Assembly (NCBI RefSeq): GCF_018991925.1
Contig: NW_024711934.1
Coordinates: forward strand, 45,001 to 109,000
Direction: 5' to 3'
Length of the DNA stretch: 64,000 nucleotides
DNA from: Homarus americanus
Taxonomy: Eukaryota > Arthropoda > Malacostraca > Decapoda > Nephropidae
Of this stretch, positions 44,954-54,442 are shown in pieces. The notes under the pieces were generated by a model. The model had not been told where the DNA came from, made no database searches, and saw nothing but the letters and a program-made list of their open reading frames with translations. A program made the translations under genes and the position numbers. Each line of letters starts with the position of its first letter. Positions within the stretch are counted from its first letter, which is position 1.

Positions 44954-45445
44954 TTATGTAGGAGGACTTCAAATACATCCAACGAAGCCCGTGTTGACGT
45001 CAGTGCTCGAGGATTCTGGACGCGGGGACAGCGAGCCTTCTTCGACATCAGGATTTTTTATCCCATGGCCGCATGTCACCGTAACTTAGCTCTCGATGCT
45101 GCACACAGGAGGAACGAGAACGACAAGATAAGGGCATATGGGGAGAGAATTCAGAACGTTGATCAAGGCAGCTTCACTCCTCTAGTGTTGACAACCTCTG
45201 GTGGGATGGGACCAAGTGCAAGATGTTTCTACGCCAGACTCGCGGAGTTGATCTCCGAACAGAAGCAGCAGCCCAGAAGTTATGTTACAGCCTGGATGAG
45301 ATGTCGACTGTCCTTCTCTCTCCTTAGGTCTGCTTTGCTCTGCCTCATGGGAACGAGAGCATCTGCGCTAAAGCCGACAACAGTCGCAGATATTGACTAT
45401 GAGACAACAGTCACTGAATGCCGCATAGATCTGCGGCTTAACTAA
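44954..45445 (+). CDS. transposon-associated conserved ORF, possible PD-(D/E)XK nuclease
   Basis: Open from after a TGA at 44951 to TAA 45443-45445; an internal ATG is at 45065 but conserved sequence begins upstream, near the codons for NEARVD (44981). The frame reads NEARVDVSARGFWTRGQRAF then FDIRIFYPMA, GSFTPLVLTTSGGMG, RCFYARLAELISEQK and LSFSLLRSALLCLMGTRAS. The order [E/D]ARxD, GFW..RGQ(R)AFFD(I/V)R, HGSFTPLVF..GGM and LLRSAL.C(L/I)RG(T/S)R is one I recall from many multi-copy invertebrate proteins annotated as uncharacterised or retroelement-linked. The spacing of Asp (44996) and D-I-R (45044-45052) could fit a restriction-like nuclease core (inference). No upstream start or partner domain is visible, so this is a partial copy. 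Confidence 0.6.
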   Translation, partial: LCRRTSNTSNEARVDVSARGFWTRGQRAFFDIRIFYPMAACHRNLALDAAHRRNENDKIRAYGERIQNVDQGSFTPLVLTTSGGMGPSARCFYARLAELISEQKQQPRSYVTAWMRCRLSFSLLRSALLCLMGTRASALKPTTVADIDYETTVTECRIDLRLN

Positions 45446-45503
45446 CTCAACACAGCTAGGATAGCTACTTATGCATTAGGATATTTAATATTAAGGTAAT
45501 AAA

Positions 45504-45545
45504 ATGGCGGCGGAGGTGTGGCTGTTGGGGGAGGATGGAGGCCAC
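45504..45545 (+). other. YY1-like motif or very short start exon
   Basis: AAAATGGCGGCGGAG reads MAAEVWLLGEDGGH up to a weak donor CAC|GTAAAA. AAATGGCGGC also matches the YY1 site common at promoters. Both readings are weak. Confidence 0.15.
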
Positions 45546-45556
45546 GTAAAAAAATC

Positions 45557-45600
45557 GTAGTAGTAGTAGTACCACCACCACCACCACCACCACCACCACC
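45557..45600. repeat. (AGT)n(ACC)n microsatellite
   Basis: Four AGT units then ten ACC units. Confidence 0.95.
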
Positions 45601-45684
45601 AGCCCTGACGACGAAGGGTATCAATAAAGAGCATATGCCAACATACTACTGTATATGCTCCGTGATGACGTAGGGTAGCAGTAG

Positions 45685-45822
45685 TGACGTCAGAGAGAGG
45701 ATGAGCCAGTGGGAGGGGTGTACCAGGCTTCATCCTAAACGTGTGTACCTCCGTCAATATACAGACTCAATTTTACATGTCCCTAAATTATAAGTGGGCG
45801 TGTGACGTCATAGCTTACGTAA
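45685..45822. promoter_or_regulatory. clustered bZIP palindromes
   Basis: TGACGTCA at 45685-45692 and 45803-45810, with TTACGTAA (PAR/C-EBP-type bZIP palindrome) at 45815-45822 and a half-match TGACGTAG at 45665. No exon is linked. Confidence 0.35.
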
Positions 45823-45823
45823 C

Positions 45824-45886
<63 letters not shown>
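45822..45886. repeat. (GA)n microsatellite
   Basis: 65 bp of GA with one AA interruption. Confidence 0.97.
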
Positions 45887-45888
<2 letters not shown>

Positions 45889-46333
45889 TTATGGTTGGCT
45901 GATTCTTGTGTTCAACGATGGATTACATTCGTTCGTTAACAGTGGATATAGTGTAGTGGTGATGTTTCTAACGTTGATAAAATGAAAGAGTAATTTATCA
46001 AGAAGAGAAAAATACAGAAATTATCGTCTTATTGTTACGGGATACAAAGAGGATTATCATTCAGTTCCTTATTGTTTCTTCATGATGGGATTTTTTTTTA
46101 CACCCGTCTGGTTTGTTCATTGTATTTACTAGGTATTTGGTGTAATTGTTTTGTTACGTTCACACCATGGACCTCTCTCTCTCTCTCTCTCTCTCTCTGC
46201 ACAAAAGCTATGATCTATAAACATTCTCTGACTCATCCAGGAATAATTACTTACGGTGTTCCACGCGTCAGACACCTGGGCTTTGATCTTAACCCAGGTA
46301 TAATTAAGCCCATAACAGCTCAAAGTCAGAGCC

Positions 46334-46335
<2 letters not shown>

Positions 46336-46377
<42 letters not shown>
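46336..46377. repeat. (GT)21 microsatellite at LINE tail
   Basis: Pure GT run ending directly at the (TAA)n tail of the next element. Confidence 0.97.
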
Positions 46378-46381
<4 letters not shown>

Positions 46382-46565
46382 ATAATAATAAACGGTTTAT
46401 TAATAGGAGTTGCAGCCGTTAGCTGAAAATATACAGACTTACATTTGATTTATAGACATAATGATATAATATGCATTGAATACATTTATATAGGGCTGTA
46501 CAGTACATAAATCAGGAGTTGTTTATTATTTTAACAATAGATGGATGGTGCTGTTCTTATATCTA
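46378..46565 (-). mobile_element. LINE 3' UTR fragment
   Basis: (TAA)n, ACGGTTTATTAATAGGAG, GCAGCC..GCTGAAAATATACAG and TGCTGTTCTTATA match the 3' region of the element at 52157-52440 in order. 5'-truncated within the UTR, so it has no coding sequence. Confidence 0.8.
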
Positions 46566-46604
46566 TGTGTGTGTGTGTGTGTGTGTGAGTGTGTGTGTGT
46601 GAGT
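46566..46604. repeat. (GT)n microsatellite
   Basis: GT run with GAGT interruptions, at the truncated 5' end of the LINE fragment. Confidence 0.95.
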
Positions 46605-47399
46605 GAGCCAATAACAACTGGGACAGATGCTCAATAAGGAGACACATCATTCTCTTCAACCTTAATATTGCGAGACTAGAATAACCTATTGTTTATCTAT
46701 TACAAACTGCTCGTTCTGTCTCAACATTGCAAGGGGTCAGTTTTTTGCGTCTCTCTTTTGGTTAATACCCAAACGTCCAGTTGAAATATCTTATTGAATT
46801 CCGTCTTGTGTTTCTGATTGCCTCCACGTCCTGTCTCTTATCTTCTTGGTACGTTTCTCTCTTTCTCTCTCTTCATCAAAAGCCTCGGACAATTACAACA
46901 CCACAAACTTTTCAAGAGACTAACTGAAATATGCCTTAGTAATTTTTTTTTTTTTATTCCCACCGCTTCCAGAACACACATGTGGAACGAGGACTTAGGA
47001 CATCCGAACAAGGATCAGGTTTCTAAAGTAAATTGGCCTTACATTAGGTTAGAGTTTATGACTATGATAACATGCCATCAAAAGTAAAACCAAAATAAGC
47101 CTCCAAGTATCCTCTTCAGCGCACCAAGTTACCACAGATGACGGCGCGCTGCAGAAGGGTCACTATCTTACACAACACATGTAATTATTTCCTCTACTGC
47201 GGGCGGCACATTGTCAAAAAAGGCTCAGAATTGAAGAGGAAATTGTTAGGAGCTGGACAGGGGGATCAAGGAAGGCTCTCTCTCCGGGCGGGGGCTCGAT
47301 CTATGCTATGGGTAAAGGATAAAAAATTATGTGCGGTCTTGTTTGGTCGCGAGGAGGTAATATGGCAAGGGAATTGTTTTTATGTAATGGGAACGGGAT
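46605..47399. other. unique interval
   Basis: Two plus frames (46818-47087 and 47138-47425) have mixed composition but no recognisable domain or conserved motif. No splice pair supports them. Confidence 0.4.
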
Positions 47400-47610
47400 T
47401 TGATGGAAGGGAGGGAGGAAAATAGGGATAGGAGGGAAGGAAGGGAGGTATATGGTAGATGGATGAATAGAGGTGAAGAGGAGAGGAAGAAGGATAGGTG
47501 GGGGGAGGGAAGAGGAGAGGAAGAATTGGTGGGTTGGAGGAGGGAAGAGGAGAGGATGAAAGATGGGTGGGAGGGGAGGGAGTAGGTGGAGGGGAAGGAA
47601 GGAGGCGGCT
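47400..47610. repeat. purine-rich (GGGAGGAAGAGGAGAGGA) tract
   Basis: Irregular units of GGGAAGAGGAGAGGA with GGTGGG. Both-strand low-complexity frames are artefacts. Confidence 0.88.
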
Positions 47611-47674
47611 TGACTTCAAGGGGAGGAGTTATGAGAGACTACAAGAGGTCAAGATTGAGGACCAAGCCCTTACA

Positions 47675-47785
47675 TGACCTAACCTGACTTAACCTAACTT
47701 AACCTGACCTATTTTACTTGACCCAACTTAGCCTGACCTATTTAATCTGACCTATTTAACATAACCTAACTTAACTATACCAGCC
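47675..47785. repeat. decayed AACCT-type array (TAACCTGACCTATTT)
   Basis: AACCT, GACCT and ACTTA pentamers mixed with a 16-bp variant unit (CTGACCTATTTAAT). Likely a diverged interstitial telomere-like block. Confidence 0.75.
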
Positions 47786-47952
47786 ATTTTATTATGCAAA
47801 TTCAGCCTGGAGAGAAAAGGTGTTGAGCTCCTGTCTGTCTTTTACGCCAGACAAAGGCTGTGGAGCGACGTGACACCTTCACCTGTGAGGAATTAGCCAG
47901 AGGCGACAACAAATCTTTTTAAACCCTGACGGAAGCTTAGGTGTTTATACTA

Positions 47953-48077
<125 letters not shown>

Positions 48078-48353
48078 CTGGTTGTGGATTTAAGAGAAGA
48101 AAGTCTGTAGGCAAGAGCTAACATTAAAGCTTATGGCCACATAAAATTAAATGAGCGAACAACTATTTTTAAAACGCTTTGGGCAAAAAGATTACATGAA
48201 ACTTACTCTTTCTCTCTCCCTCTCTCTCTCTCTATTGTTCTGTCGGCTACCGTTCACGTTGCCTCTTGGTTGCGCTGTGTGCTTGTCTGTCTGTCTGTAA
48301 TACAACCCATAACTATTGCATGACTCCATCTCCTTGCAAAGCCCATCATGTGC

Positions 48354-48355
<2 letters not shown>

Positions 48356-48426
<71 letters not shown>
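48356..48426. repeat. (GT)35 microsatellite upstream of 3' splice site
   Basis: 71 bp of GT ending six bases before the acceptor CTACAG of the exon candidate. Confidence 0.97.
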
Positions 48427-48428
<2 letters not shown>

Positions 48429-48432
48429 ACAG

Positions 48433-48543
48433 GGAGTCCCCAAGATCATCGACCAGCTATCAGTTACACACACAGTGGACAGCTGCCACCAGAGAATGAT
48501 CACAGATGCTATGAGACGCTCGCTTGATGTGTGCTGGAACAAG
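48433..48543 (+). other. best candidate host exon (37 codons, phase 0/0)
   Basis: The acceptor TGTGTGCTACAG and donor AAG|GTAGGT bracket exactly 111 nt that stay open in one frame. It reads GVPKIIDQLSVTHTVDSCHQ then RMITDAMRRSLDVCWNK. Codon composition is balanced with mixed third positions, unlike the repeat-coded frames around it. Both boundaries fall between codons. I do not recognise the protein. Partner exons are not visible in the window, so the gene would have long introns. Confidence 0.5.
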
Positions 48544-48888
48544 GTAGGTCACACATGGTTCCTACAGATGGTGTTGGCTGTCTATTATTGTCACTGCTTA
48601 TATAATGGTGAAGGAACACAGACGTTTACAATAATATTAGGATATATATTTAAAGTTGTTTCCGTAATCATGGATACAACTTACATAAGAACATAAGAAT
48701 GGAGGAAACTGCAGCGGGCCTATTGGCCCATACTGGGCAGTCCCGTTTACACCCTACCCCTATTGCTCATATAAGCATCCAACCTATGTTTGAAGCTATT
48801 CAGCGTATTCGAGTTAATGATGATATCAGGTCGGTGTCATCTGTCAGGTTCACGGCCAAGCACGACACCCCCTCTCTCAGCTGCCTCT

Positions 48889-49719
48889 TTAAACTGTCAA
48901 AGTTTGCCCTTCTGAAATCTGGTACTTCAGTGGAATTTTCCTTACGTCTGCCCTGAAAATCTTACTGGAATCTAATTTCCTTGTGATCGCTGTTTGCAAG
49001 TTCGTTCCCTCGACATTGCTAATGAGGTTTTCTCTGTTTGACAGAACTAAATCGAGTATATTATTACCCCGGGTGGGTTCGGTTATATGTTGACTTAGAA
49101 AACAGTCCTGGATCATCTCGAGAAAATCCTCTGATTCTGAGTTACCTGTAAGGTCAGTCCAATCTATTTGGCTAAGGTTAAAGTCGCCTACTATACAGAC
49201 TTTGTTGTGTATGGAAGCCCTGCGCATTTCATCCCAGATAAGTCGCTCATTGACTCTATCAAGATTGGGAGATCTATATATTACTCCTGTGATTAATTTT
49301 TCCCGACCGTCGATTAATTCTATCCAAATTGTTTCTGTATTCCGCTCAGTTTTTATTTCCTTATTTATTTCACACTTCAGATTATCCCTAACATAGATTG
49401 CTACTCCGCCTCCCTTCCTGGTCTGCCTATCGGTATGGAACAGTTTGTAATCCGCAATTTGGTATTCGACCGATAACTCACGTGAGTCTAGGTTGATCCA
49501 TGTTTGAGTGAGTGCTATTATATCGATATTGTCGGTACATACCAAGGCCCTAATATCATCCATTTTGTTTCTCATACTTCTACTGTTCGCGTAGTAGACA
49601 TTTAAGTTAGTCGTGTTCTGAGTCCTCCCCTTACCGCGTTTAGTTATAAACTCCCTGTCTAATTTAGTTTTGTCATCATTCCTGTAATCTTTCACTTTGT
49701 TTACCCGCTCCCACTGCAT
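48889..49719 (-). pseudogene. LINE ORF2 endonuclease (EEP family), inactivated
   Basis: A 276-codon frame starts at an ATG 30 bp after the ORF1 stop. APE-type endonuclease motifs in order: Asn45 (YANSRS), TxTW at 71-74, GGGVAIYV 103-110, GVIYRSP 145-151, GDFN 178-181 and ILDLVLSN 221-228. Two inactivating changes are visible. The metal-binding Glu of the TETW motif is Gln72 (CAA at 49506-49504, one base from GAA). The catalytic SDH motif (ANSDHKEIRF, at 48997-48970) lies one frame over, after a frameshift near 49000-49015. Confidence 0.85.
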
Positions 49720-49749
49720 TCTCCTCCACCCCCGTGCTCATATGTTCTC

Positions 49750-49986
49750 CTAGCAGTTTAAAGACTTCGATATCTTTTGAACTGCCCCCTCTAGAGCCCC
49801 AGCCAGGGTTGCTACTCCATCCCTAGACAGGTGCACCCCATCCCTAGCATAAAGGTCCCTTCTGCCGTAGAAGTTGTCCCAGTTGTCAATGAATGGGACT
49901 GATACAGTTCCCTTCCATTGTACAGTTTCTTTTCCACTTTTGCCTCCTTTCTGTTCCTTTTCCTTCCCTTCTCTGCCTTGGTCCGC
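49750..49986 (-). pseudogene. LINE ORF1 C-terminus with SGNH esterase motif
   Basis: Minus frame from after a TAG (49987-49989) to TAG (49750-49752). It ends FIDNWDNFYGRRDLYARDGV then HLSRDGVATLAGAL. DGVH (49842-49831) followed by LS is the conserved Asp-x-x-His block of GDSL/SGNH hydrolases, found in ORF1 of CR1-type LINEs. Sequence upstream of the Lys/Glu-rich stretch is frameshifted (LYAVCRRTK is readable in another frame). A dead fragment. Confidence 0.65.
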
Positions 49987-50104
49987 CTACACACCGCGTA
50001 AAGCCGCTGGTCAGGATGGAGCTCAGCGAGGGATTGTAACCAAAGGGGAAACAATCACTTCTGAGGACACGCACACACACACACGAGCCCTGAGGCCATC
50101 TGAC

Positions 50105-50265
50105 CCTTCCTACTGCCCCTCCCCTCTTCCACTACCTCCCTACCTCCCACTACCTCCCTACCTCCCACAACCTCCCTCCCTCCCTACCTTCTCCCTACTT
50201 CCCTCTCACTACCTCCTTCTCCCTACTTCCCTCTCCCTACCCCCTCTCACTTCTACGACCACTCT
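50105..50265. repeat. pyrimidine minisatellite (CCCTACCTCCCACTACCT)
   Basis: Eight irregular units of CTCCCTACCTCCCACTAC and shorter variants. Confidence 0.9.
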
Positions 50266-50335
50266 CTAGAGCCACTTAACCCTTACGCCCACACGCTACT
50301 TAACCCACCCACACCTACTCTTAAAAGCTAGGGTG

Positions 50336-50599
50336 GGTTAGGGTTAGGTTTTGGTTAGGTTAGGTTAGAATTTGGTTAGTTAGGTTATGCCGTAATTATA
50401 GATCTCCAAGTTTGAAAAGATTGATAGATTAGATAACATACACCCGGAAATAAAAAGATTATATAAAATTTCTAAATAATTAAAAGGTAAAAAAAAAAAA
50501 ACACTTCATCTCTCAACTTAAACTTCCATGTTGACTTAGAGTGATACTGAATAATTCCACCAGTGTGTTAGGTTAGGTTAGGTTAGGTTAGGTTAGGTG
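50336..50599. repeat. interstitial (GGTTA)n blocks
   Basis: GGTTA pentamers with TTTGG interruptions at 50336-50389, then a clean block of six at 50568-50599. The 180 bp between is AT-rich unique sequence. Confidence 0.92.
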
Positions 50600-50689
50600 A
50601 TATGTGGGTGTTTCTCTTCATAACAGCTGACTGGCGATACCTGCCTGCTCGGTACGTCAATATTTTTCTAACTGGAAGCTGCTGCAACG

Positions 50690-50960
50690 GTGATGGTTGT
50701 GGTGGTGGTGGTGGTTGTTGTGGTTGTGGTAGTAGTAGTGGTGAAGGTGTTGGTGGTGGTGGTAGTAGTAGTGGTGAAGGTGTTGGTGGTGGTAATAGTG
50801 GTGAAGTGTTGGTGGTGGTGGTAGTAGTGGTGAAGGTGTTGGTGGTGGTGGTAGTAGTGGTGAAGGTGTTGGTTGTGGTAGTAGTAGTGGTGAAGGTGTT
50901 GGTGGTGGTGGTAGTTGTGGTGAAGGTGTTGGTGGTGGTAGTATTAGTAGTGGTCTATCT
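50690..50960. repeat. ~33-36 bp minisatellite of GGT/AGT (GTGAAGGTGTTGGTGG)
   Basis: Seven units, each GGTGGTGGTAGTAGT then GGTGAAGGTGTT. The Val/Gly/Ser plus frame is repeat-coded. Confidence 0.95.
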
Positions 50961-51313
50961 CAGTGATGTATTTTTGGTGTTGTGTGGAGAGAAAGTTTAA
51001 AATTGACTCTCTTCTTCCAACACAATACAGACACCCATCACCCAAACCCTCAATACTCCCTCAATACTCCCTCAGTAAACTTTAACAATAATTGATAGAT
51101 AAGCCGAATTAGCTTTTGATAATTCGTCAAATCCTTAATCCCACTTTATGCTTTACCGATGAATAGACCAAACGAGGCATTAGGATCATTAGAGCCCAGA
51201 TAATTAGCGAGGTAATATATATTAATGATGTTTGTAATGGGACGCAATAATTAGTTTAATCGTTCACTTCCGGATATTACAATAGTTAGCCTTGAATTAC
51301 AATACCTTAATGC

Positions 51314-51315
<2 letters not shown>
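50961..51315. other. unique AT-rich interval
   Basis: No repeat or gene recognised. Confidence 0.45.
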
Positions 51316-51347
<32 letters not shown>

Positions 51348-51500
51348 AAATGTGTGTACGTGATTGTCTGTCTTGGTGCGTTTGGGTGTTGTGGTGGTGA
51401 GGGGAGGATGGTGGTAGTTGTGGTAGTGGTGATAGTAGTAGTAAATGTGGTAGTGGTATTAGTGATGACAATAGTAGTGGTGATGGTGACAAGGAAATGT
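51316..51500. repeat. (GT)14 tract and decayed GGT/GTA repeat
   Basis: GT run 51316-51344, then G/T-rich trinucleotide-like sequence 51385-51490. Confidence 0.85.
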
Positions 51501-51669
51501 CTCCCTGTCACACAAAATGGCCGCCATAACAACAAAGGTGGATGCGTACATCTCCCCACCTGTGCATCACCTGTCTGGGGCAGCGTTTTACGTGGGTTAA
51601 TCAACAACAGGTGTGATAATGTAGCCACGCCTCCGTCACCTGTTTATGACATCATATCACTTGTACTGC

Positions 51670-51896
51670 ACTGTTGACCAATGAGAAGCCCGTACGCCAC
51701 TGTCACCCAATGAGAAGCCAGTACTATCCACCAATGAGAAGCCCGTGCCCTCCACCAATAAAGAGACTTCGCTATCACCAAAGAACTCTATGATTGGGTG
51801 ATCAAGGTGCAATAGAAAGCTTGGCACGACCATATCACGGTACAGTGGTAAAAGCTTCATATCAAGCCAGAACGTTGGTGTCACTGGTTTATAAGG
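51670..51896 (+). promoter_or_regulatory. CCAAT-box tandem array upstream of TATA-like motif
   Basis: CCAAT occurs at 51678, 51707, 51731 and 51755 inside a ~24-29 bp tandem unit (CCAATGAGAAGCCCGTAC), plus a reverse ATTGG at 51793. TTTATAAGG lies at 51888-51896. The order fits a CCAAT-TATA promoter, but no downstream exon is recognised. Confidence 0.3.
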
Positions 51897-52156
51897 CAAC
51901 AGTACGCTTTAATCCATTGATGTACAGAGGGGCCAAACATGCTAATCTCGTCCCATAAAAACCGCGACCCAGGCTGTGATTTGACTGCTTGATGGTATAA
52001 TGGGAGGGTTAGTGGCCCGCGGTCAGGTAGGTGGCTGAAGACAATTTGTTGTTGACTGTCATGCGTTAAAAATGCGTTAAGGTCACGGTATGTACGTGCG
52101 TGTGTGTGTGTGTGCGGTGTTTTTTTTGCGTTTGTGTTTTTATGTTTTTATAATAC
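51897..52156. other. unique interval
   Basis: Possible transcribed region of the preceding promoter candidate; no ORF supported. Ends in a short GT run and T-rich sequence beside the LINE tail. Confidence 0.35.
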
Positions 52157-53287
52157 ATAATAATAATAATAATTAACGGTTTATTGAAAGAGCTTGGCAG
52201 CCAGAAGGCTGAAAATATACAGTTACATATTTGGGCAATGGGTTTCGAATTACAAATAATATACAAGTAACATAAGTGACACAAATAAGATATATAATAA
52301 CTAGATGGGGAAAAGCTCAAACTACAGTGCATTTCAACATAGTGACAGTGCAAGAAGTAGTATTTACTGGGAGTGAATACACTGGTTTATTACAAGTTAT
52401 TGATAATTTTTACAATGGTTGGGACTGGGCTGTTCTTATAGCGATCAGTTCGTGCACGTATGGGCTGGATGCGGTTGTGGTGTCGAACAGCAATTCTCGG
52501 GCTAGGGATCTCAGGTGGTAGTAGGAGCCGGTGTCGAGGATGGTGTAGAAGCTTCTTGCCAAATTTGCAGATGAGGTCGTGGTGATGGTCAGTGAGAGTC
52601 GAAAGGGTCAGTGTGTTGAGCGCTTCTTGATATGTGGAGTAGGAAGGGGAGAGAATAATCTTGCATGCCCTCTTTTGCACTTTTTCTAGGTGTTTACGTT
52701 GTGTGGCATTTAGGGAGGAAGACCAGGTAGGGAGGCATAGGTGAGCTTGGGAAGTATGAATGTTGTGTAAACACTGAGGAGCTCGGGTGCAGGAACTCCG
52801 AGGGACTTGAGTCGGCGGAGGAGGTGGAGACGGAAACTGGAGGATTTGACAACTTCACTGACGTGTGGTTTCCAATTTAGTTTGTTGTCTATGGTGACAC
52901 CGAGGAGCTTCGTGGAATCTACAACCTGGAGTGTGTTCGGACGTAAAGTAATGGAAGGAGGTGGGACAATGTCGGAGGAGAGGTTGATGTGCATAACCAT
53001 GGTCTTGGTATGGTTGATGGTGACATGGTTGTTGGTGGCCCAGTTTTGGAGACTGTTCAATAAATCCTGAAGGGCGGTATAGTCGGGAGCAGAATTGTTG
53101 ACGCTGATCCCAATGGTGGAGTCGTCAACATATTTCCAGCGAGCAGGGGTTTCTCTTAGGGCATCATTGATGAGCATAAGGAAGCAGAGTGGTCCCATCT
53201 TGGTGCCTTGGGGGACGCCACAGGTGAGTGACTGAAAGGTGGAGACAGCCCCTCGGAAGCGTACAGCGTTTGTGTGTGTGTGTGTGG
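52157..53287 (-). mobile_element. 5'-truncated LINE with reverse transcriptase
   Basis: Oriented minus. It runs from a (GT)n tract at 53269-53287 through an RT-coding segment and a 3' UTR (TCAGCCTTCTGGCTGCCAAG) to a tail read ATTATTATTATT on minus (plus-strand TAATAATAAT at 52157). The 3' UTR matches the short copies at 41863 and 46378. Full-length non-LTR elements are several kb, so the 5' half (endonuclease, ORF1) is missing. Confidence 0.88.
52390..53265 (-). pseudogene. LINE reverse transcriptase C-terminal half, one frameshift
   Basis: Minus frame: LTCGVPQGTKMGPLCFLMLI (RT motif B region), KYVDDSTIG (catalytic YVDD), NHTKTMVM, then STKLLGVTIDNKLNWKPHVS (downstream RT motif) and TTFILPKLTYAS. 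A one-base shift at about 52725-52736 moves the frame to WSSSLNATQRKHLEKVQKRA. It continues to EALNTLTLSTLTDHH and LLLPPE and stops at 52390. Only one lesion besides the truncation suggests a fairly recent insertion. Superfamily (L2/CR1/Jockey group) is inferred from motif style. Confidence 0.88.
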
Positions 53288-53589
53288 GAGTTGAACTCAT
53301 AGACTGACAATAGCTGTGACTTACAATAGAAAGCTTAAAAATGACTCCAGAAAGCTTTAAAAAATAAGAAGCTTGACACATTTCATAGAGCGTAACGAGA
53401 ATATAATATTTTAACGGTAATAACACACACACACACACACACTGGTAAGTCCTTGAGTGACAGAGAAGGAACTATACTCGAGTGATGGTCGAGTTGAAGC
53501 TTAGTTTATGTTATTCTCGGGAAGCTTGAAGCGAGTTTACCCTTATGAATTCAACGCCTTCTATTGGGGGGGGGATTAGTGTGTGTATG

Positions 53590-53620
<31 letters not shown>

Positions 53621-54089
53621 GTGGGTGACTGTGACTGCGTTTTTGTGGATAAACATAAACAAAACACTTTATTACAACTTATATTGCTTAAAACTCTAGT
53701 GACAGTATACAGATTAATTTATTTACCTGTATAATAAACAAAACTGGACGTAATTAGACTAAAAGGTACGAAAGTATTATGGTTCATAGTGTAATGAGAC
53801 AATACCTTGTTTGGGTCGTTTACATACGTGTTGAGAAGTGACCAATCAAAACTAAGGAAATTGGTCAGGGGGGCGGGGCCTGTCGCTGACGATGCCAGAG
53901 CCCTACAGTCAGGTGTTGTCCTGCTGGGGGGGATGACGTTCCTCTCCTTCACTCTCTCCATCATAGTATTATTTTATTTGTGATGAAGAGACTTGAGTGA
54001 ACTGATACTACTGTGTTTTGGTGAGTTGTGCGTTATGTCCCGTAGAGAAGTGCAATATAATCCTTGCCTGGACACACACCCACACGCAA
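53288..54089. other. unique interval with short microsatellites
   Basis: Contains a CA run (53423-53442) and TATG tetramers (53584-53618). Minus frame 53719-53964 has no recognisable domain. Confidence 0.5.
53584..53618. repeat. (TATG)8 microsatellite
   Basis: Eight tetramers ATGT. Confidence 0.96.
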
Positions 54090-54345
54090 TGTCCCCCCCA
54101 CCCTCTTCCCTCCTCCCCCTCCTCTTCCCCCGTCCTCCTCCTCCTCCTCCTCCTCCCCTCCCTCCCTCCTCCTCCCCTCCTCCTCCTCCCTCCCTCCCCT
54201 CTCCTCCTCCTTCCTCCCTCCTCCCTCCCCTTCCCTCCTCCCCCTCCTCCCTCCTTTCTCCCTCCTCCCCCCCCCTCCTCCTCCTCCCCTTCCTACCTCC
54301 TCCTCCTCTCCTCCTTTCTCCTCCTCCCCTTCCCTCCCTCCCCCA
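54090..54345. repeat. 256-bp polypyrimidine (CTCCTCC) tract
   Basis: Almost pure C/T, with CCTCCTCCTCC and CCTCCCTCC blocks. Four overlapping open frames on both strands are compositional artefacts. Mirror symmetry in such tracts favours triplex DNA. Confidence 0.95.
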
Positions 54346-54433
54346 TATAAATACCCCGTCAGTTTCATATAAATGTTTAACCATACGATTAAAGTCATTA
54401 AAGGAAGGTCACCTGTAGATGAGCACCTTAAAG

Positions 54434-54442
54434 TGACCTTGG
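54434..54442 (-). promoter_or_regulatory. FTZ-F1-type orphan receptor site
   Basis: TGACCTTGG is the complement of CCAAGGTCA and matches the FTZ-F1 consensus YCAAGGYCR exactly. An AGGTCA half-site lies 25 bp away at 54406-54411. Confidence 0.3.

Larger units (their letters stand above)
48684..50046 (-). mobile_element. CR1-like LINE, internally deleted
   Basis: Oriented minus. From its 5' side it holds an ORF1 end with an SGNH-esterase motif, ORF2 beginning 30 bp later with an endonuclease, then a C-terminal tail peptide (NTLNSFKHRLDAYMSNRG, 48790-48740 area). It ends in two copies of the octamer CATAAGAA (plus-strand 48684-48699). CR1 elements end in short direct octamers of this type and carry an esterase in ORF1, hence the assignment. 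Only about 290 bp separate the endonuclease from the 3' end, so the reverse transcriptase is missing. Confidence 0.8.

Noticed and set aside
47138..47425. 95-codon plus frame with balanced composition
   Set aside because: No recognisable motif and its end lies in a purine repeat; insufficient support to call a gene.
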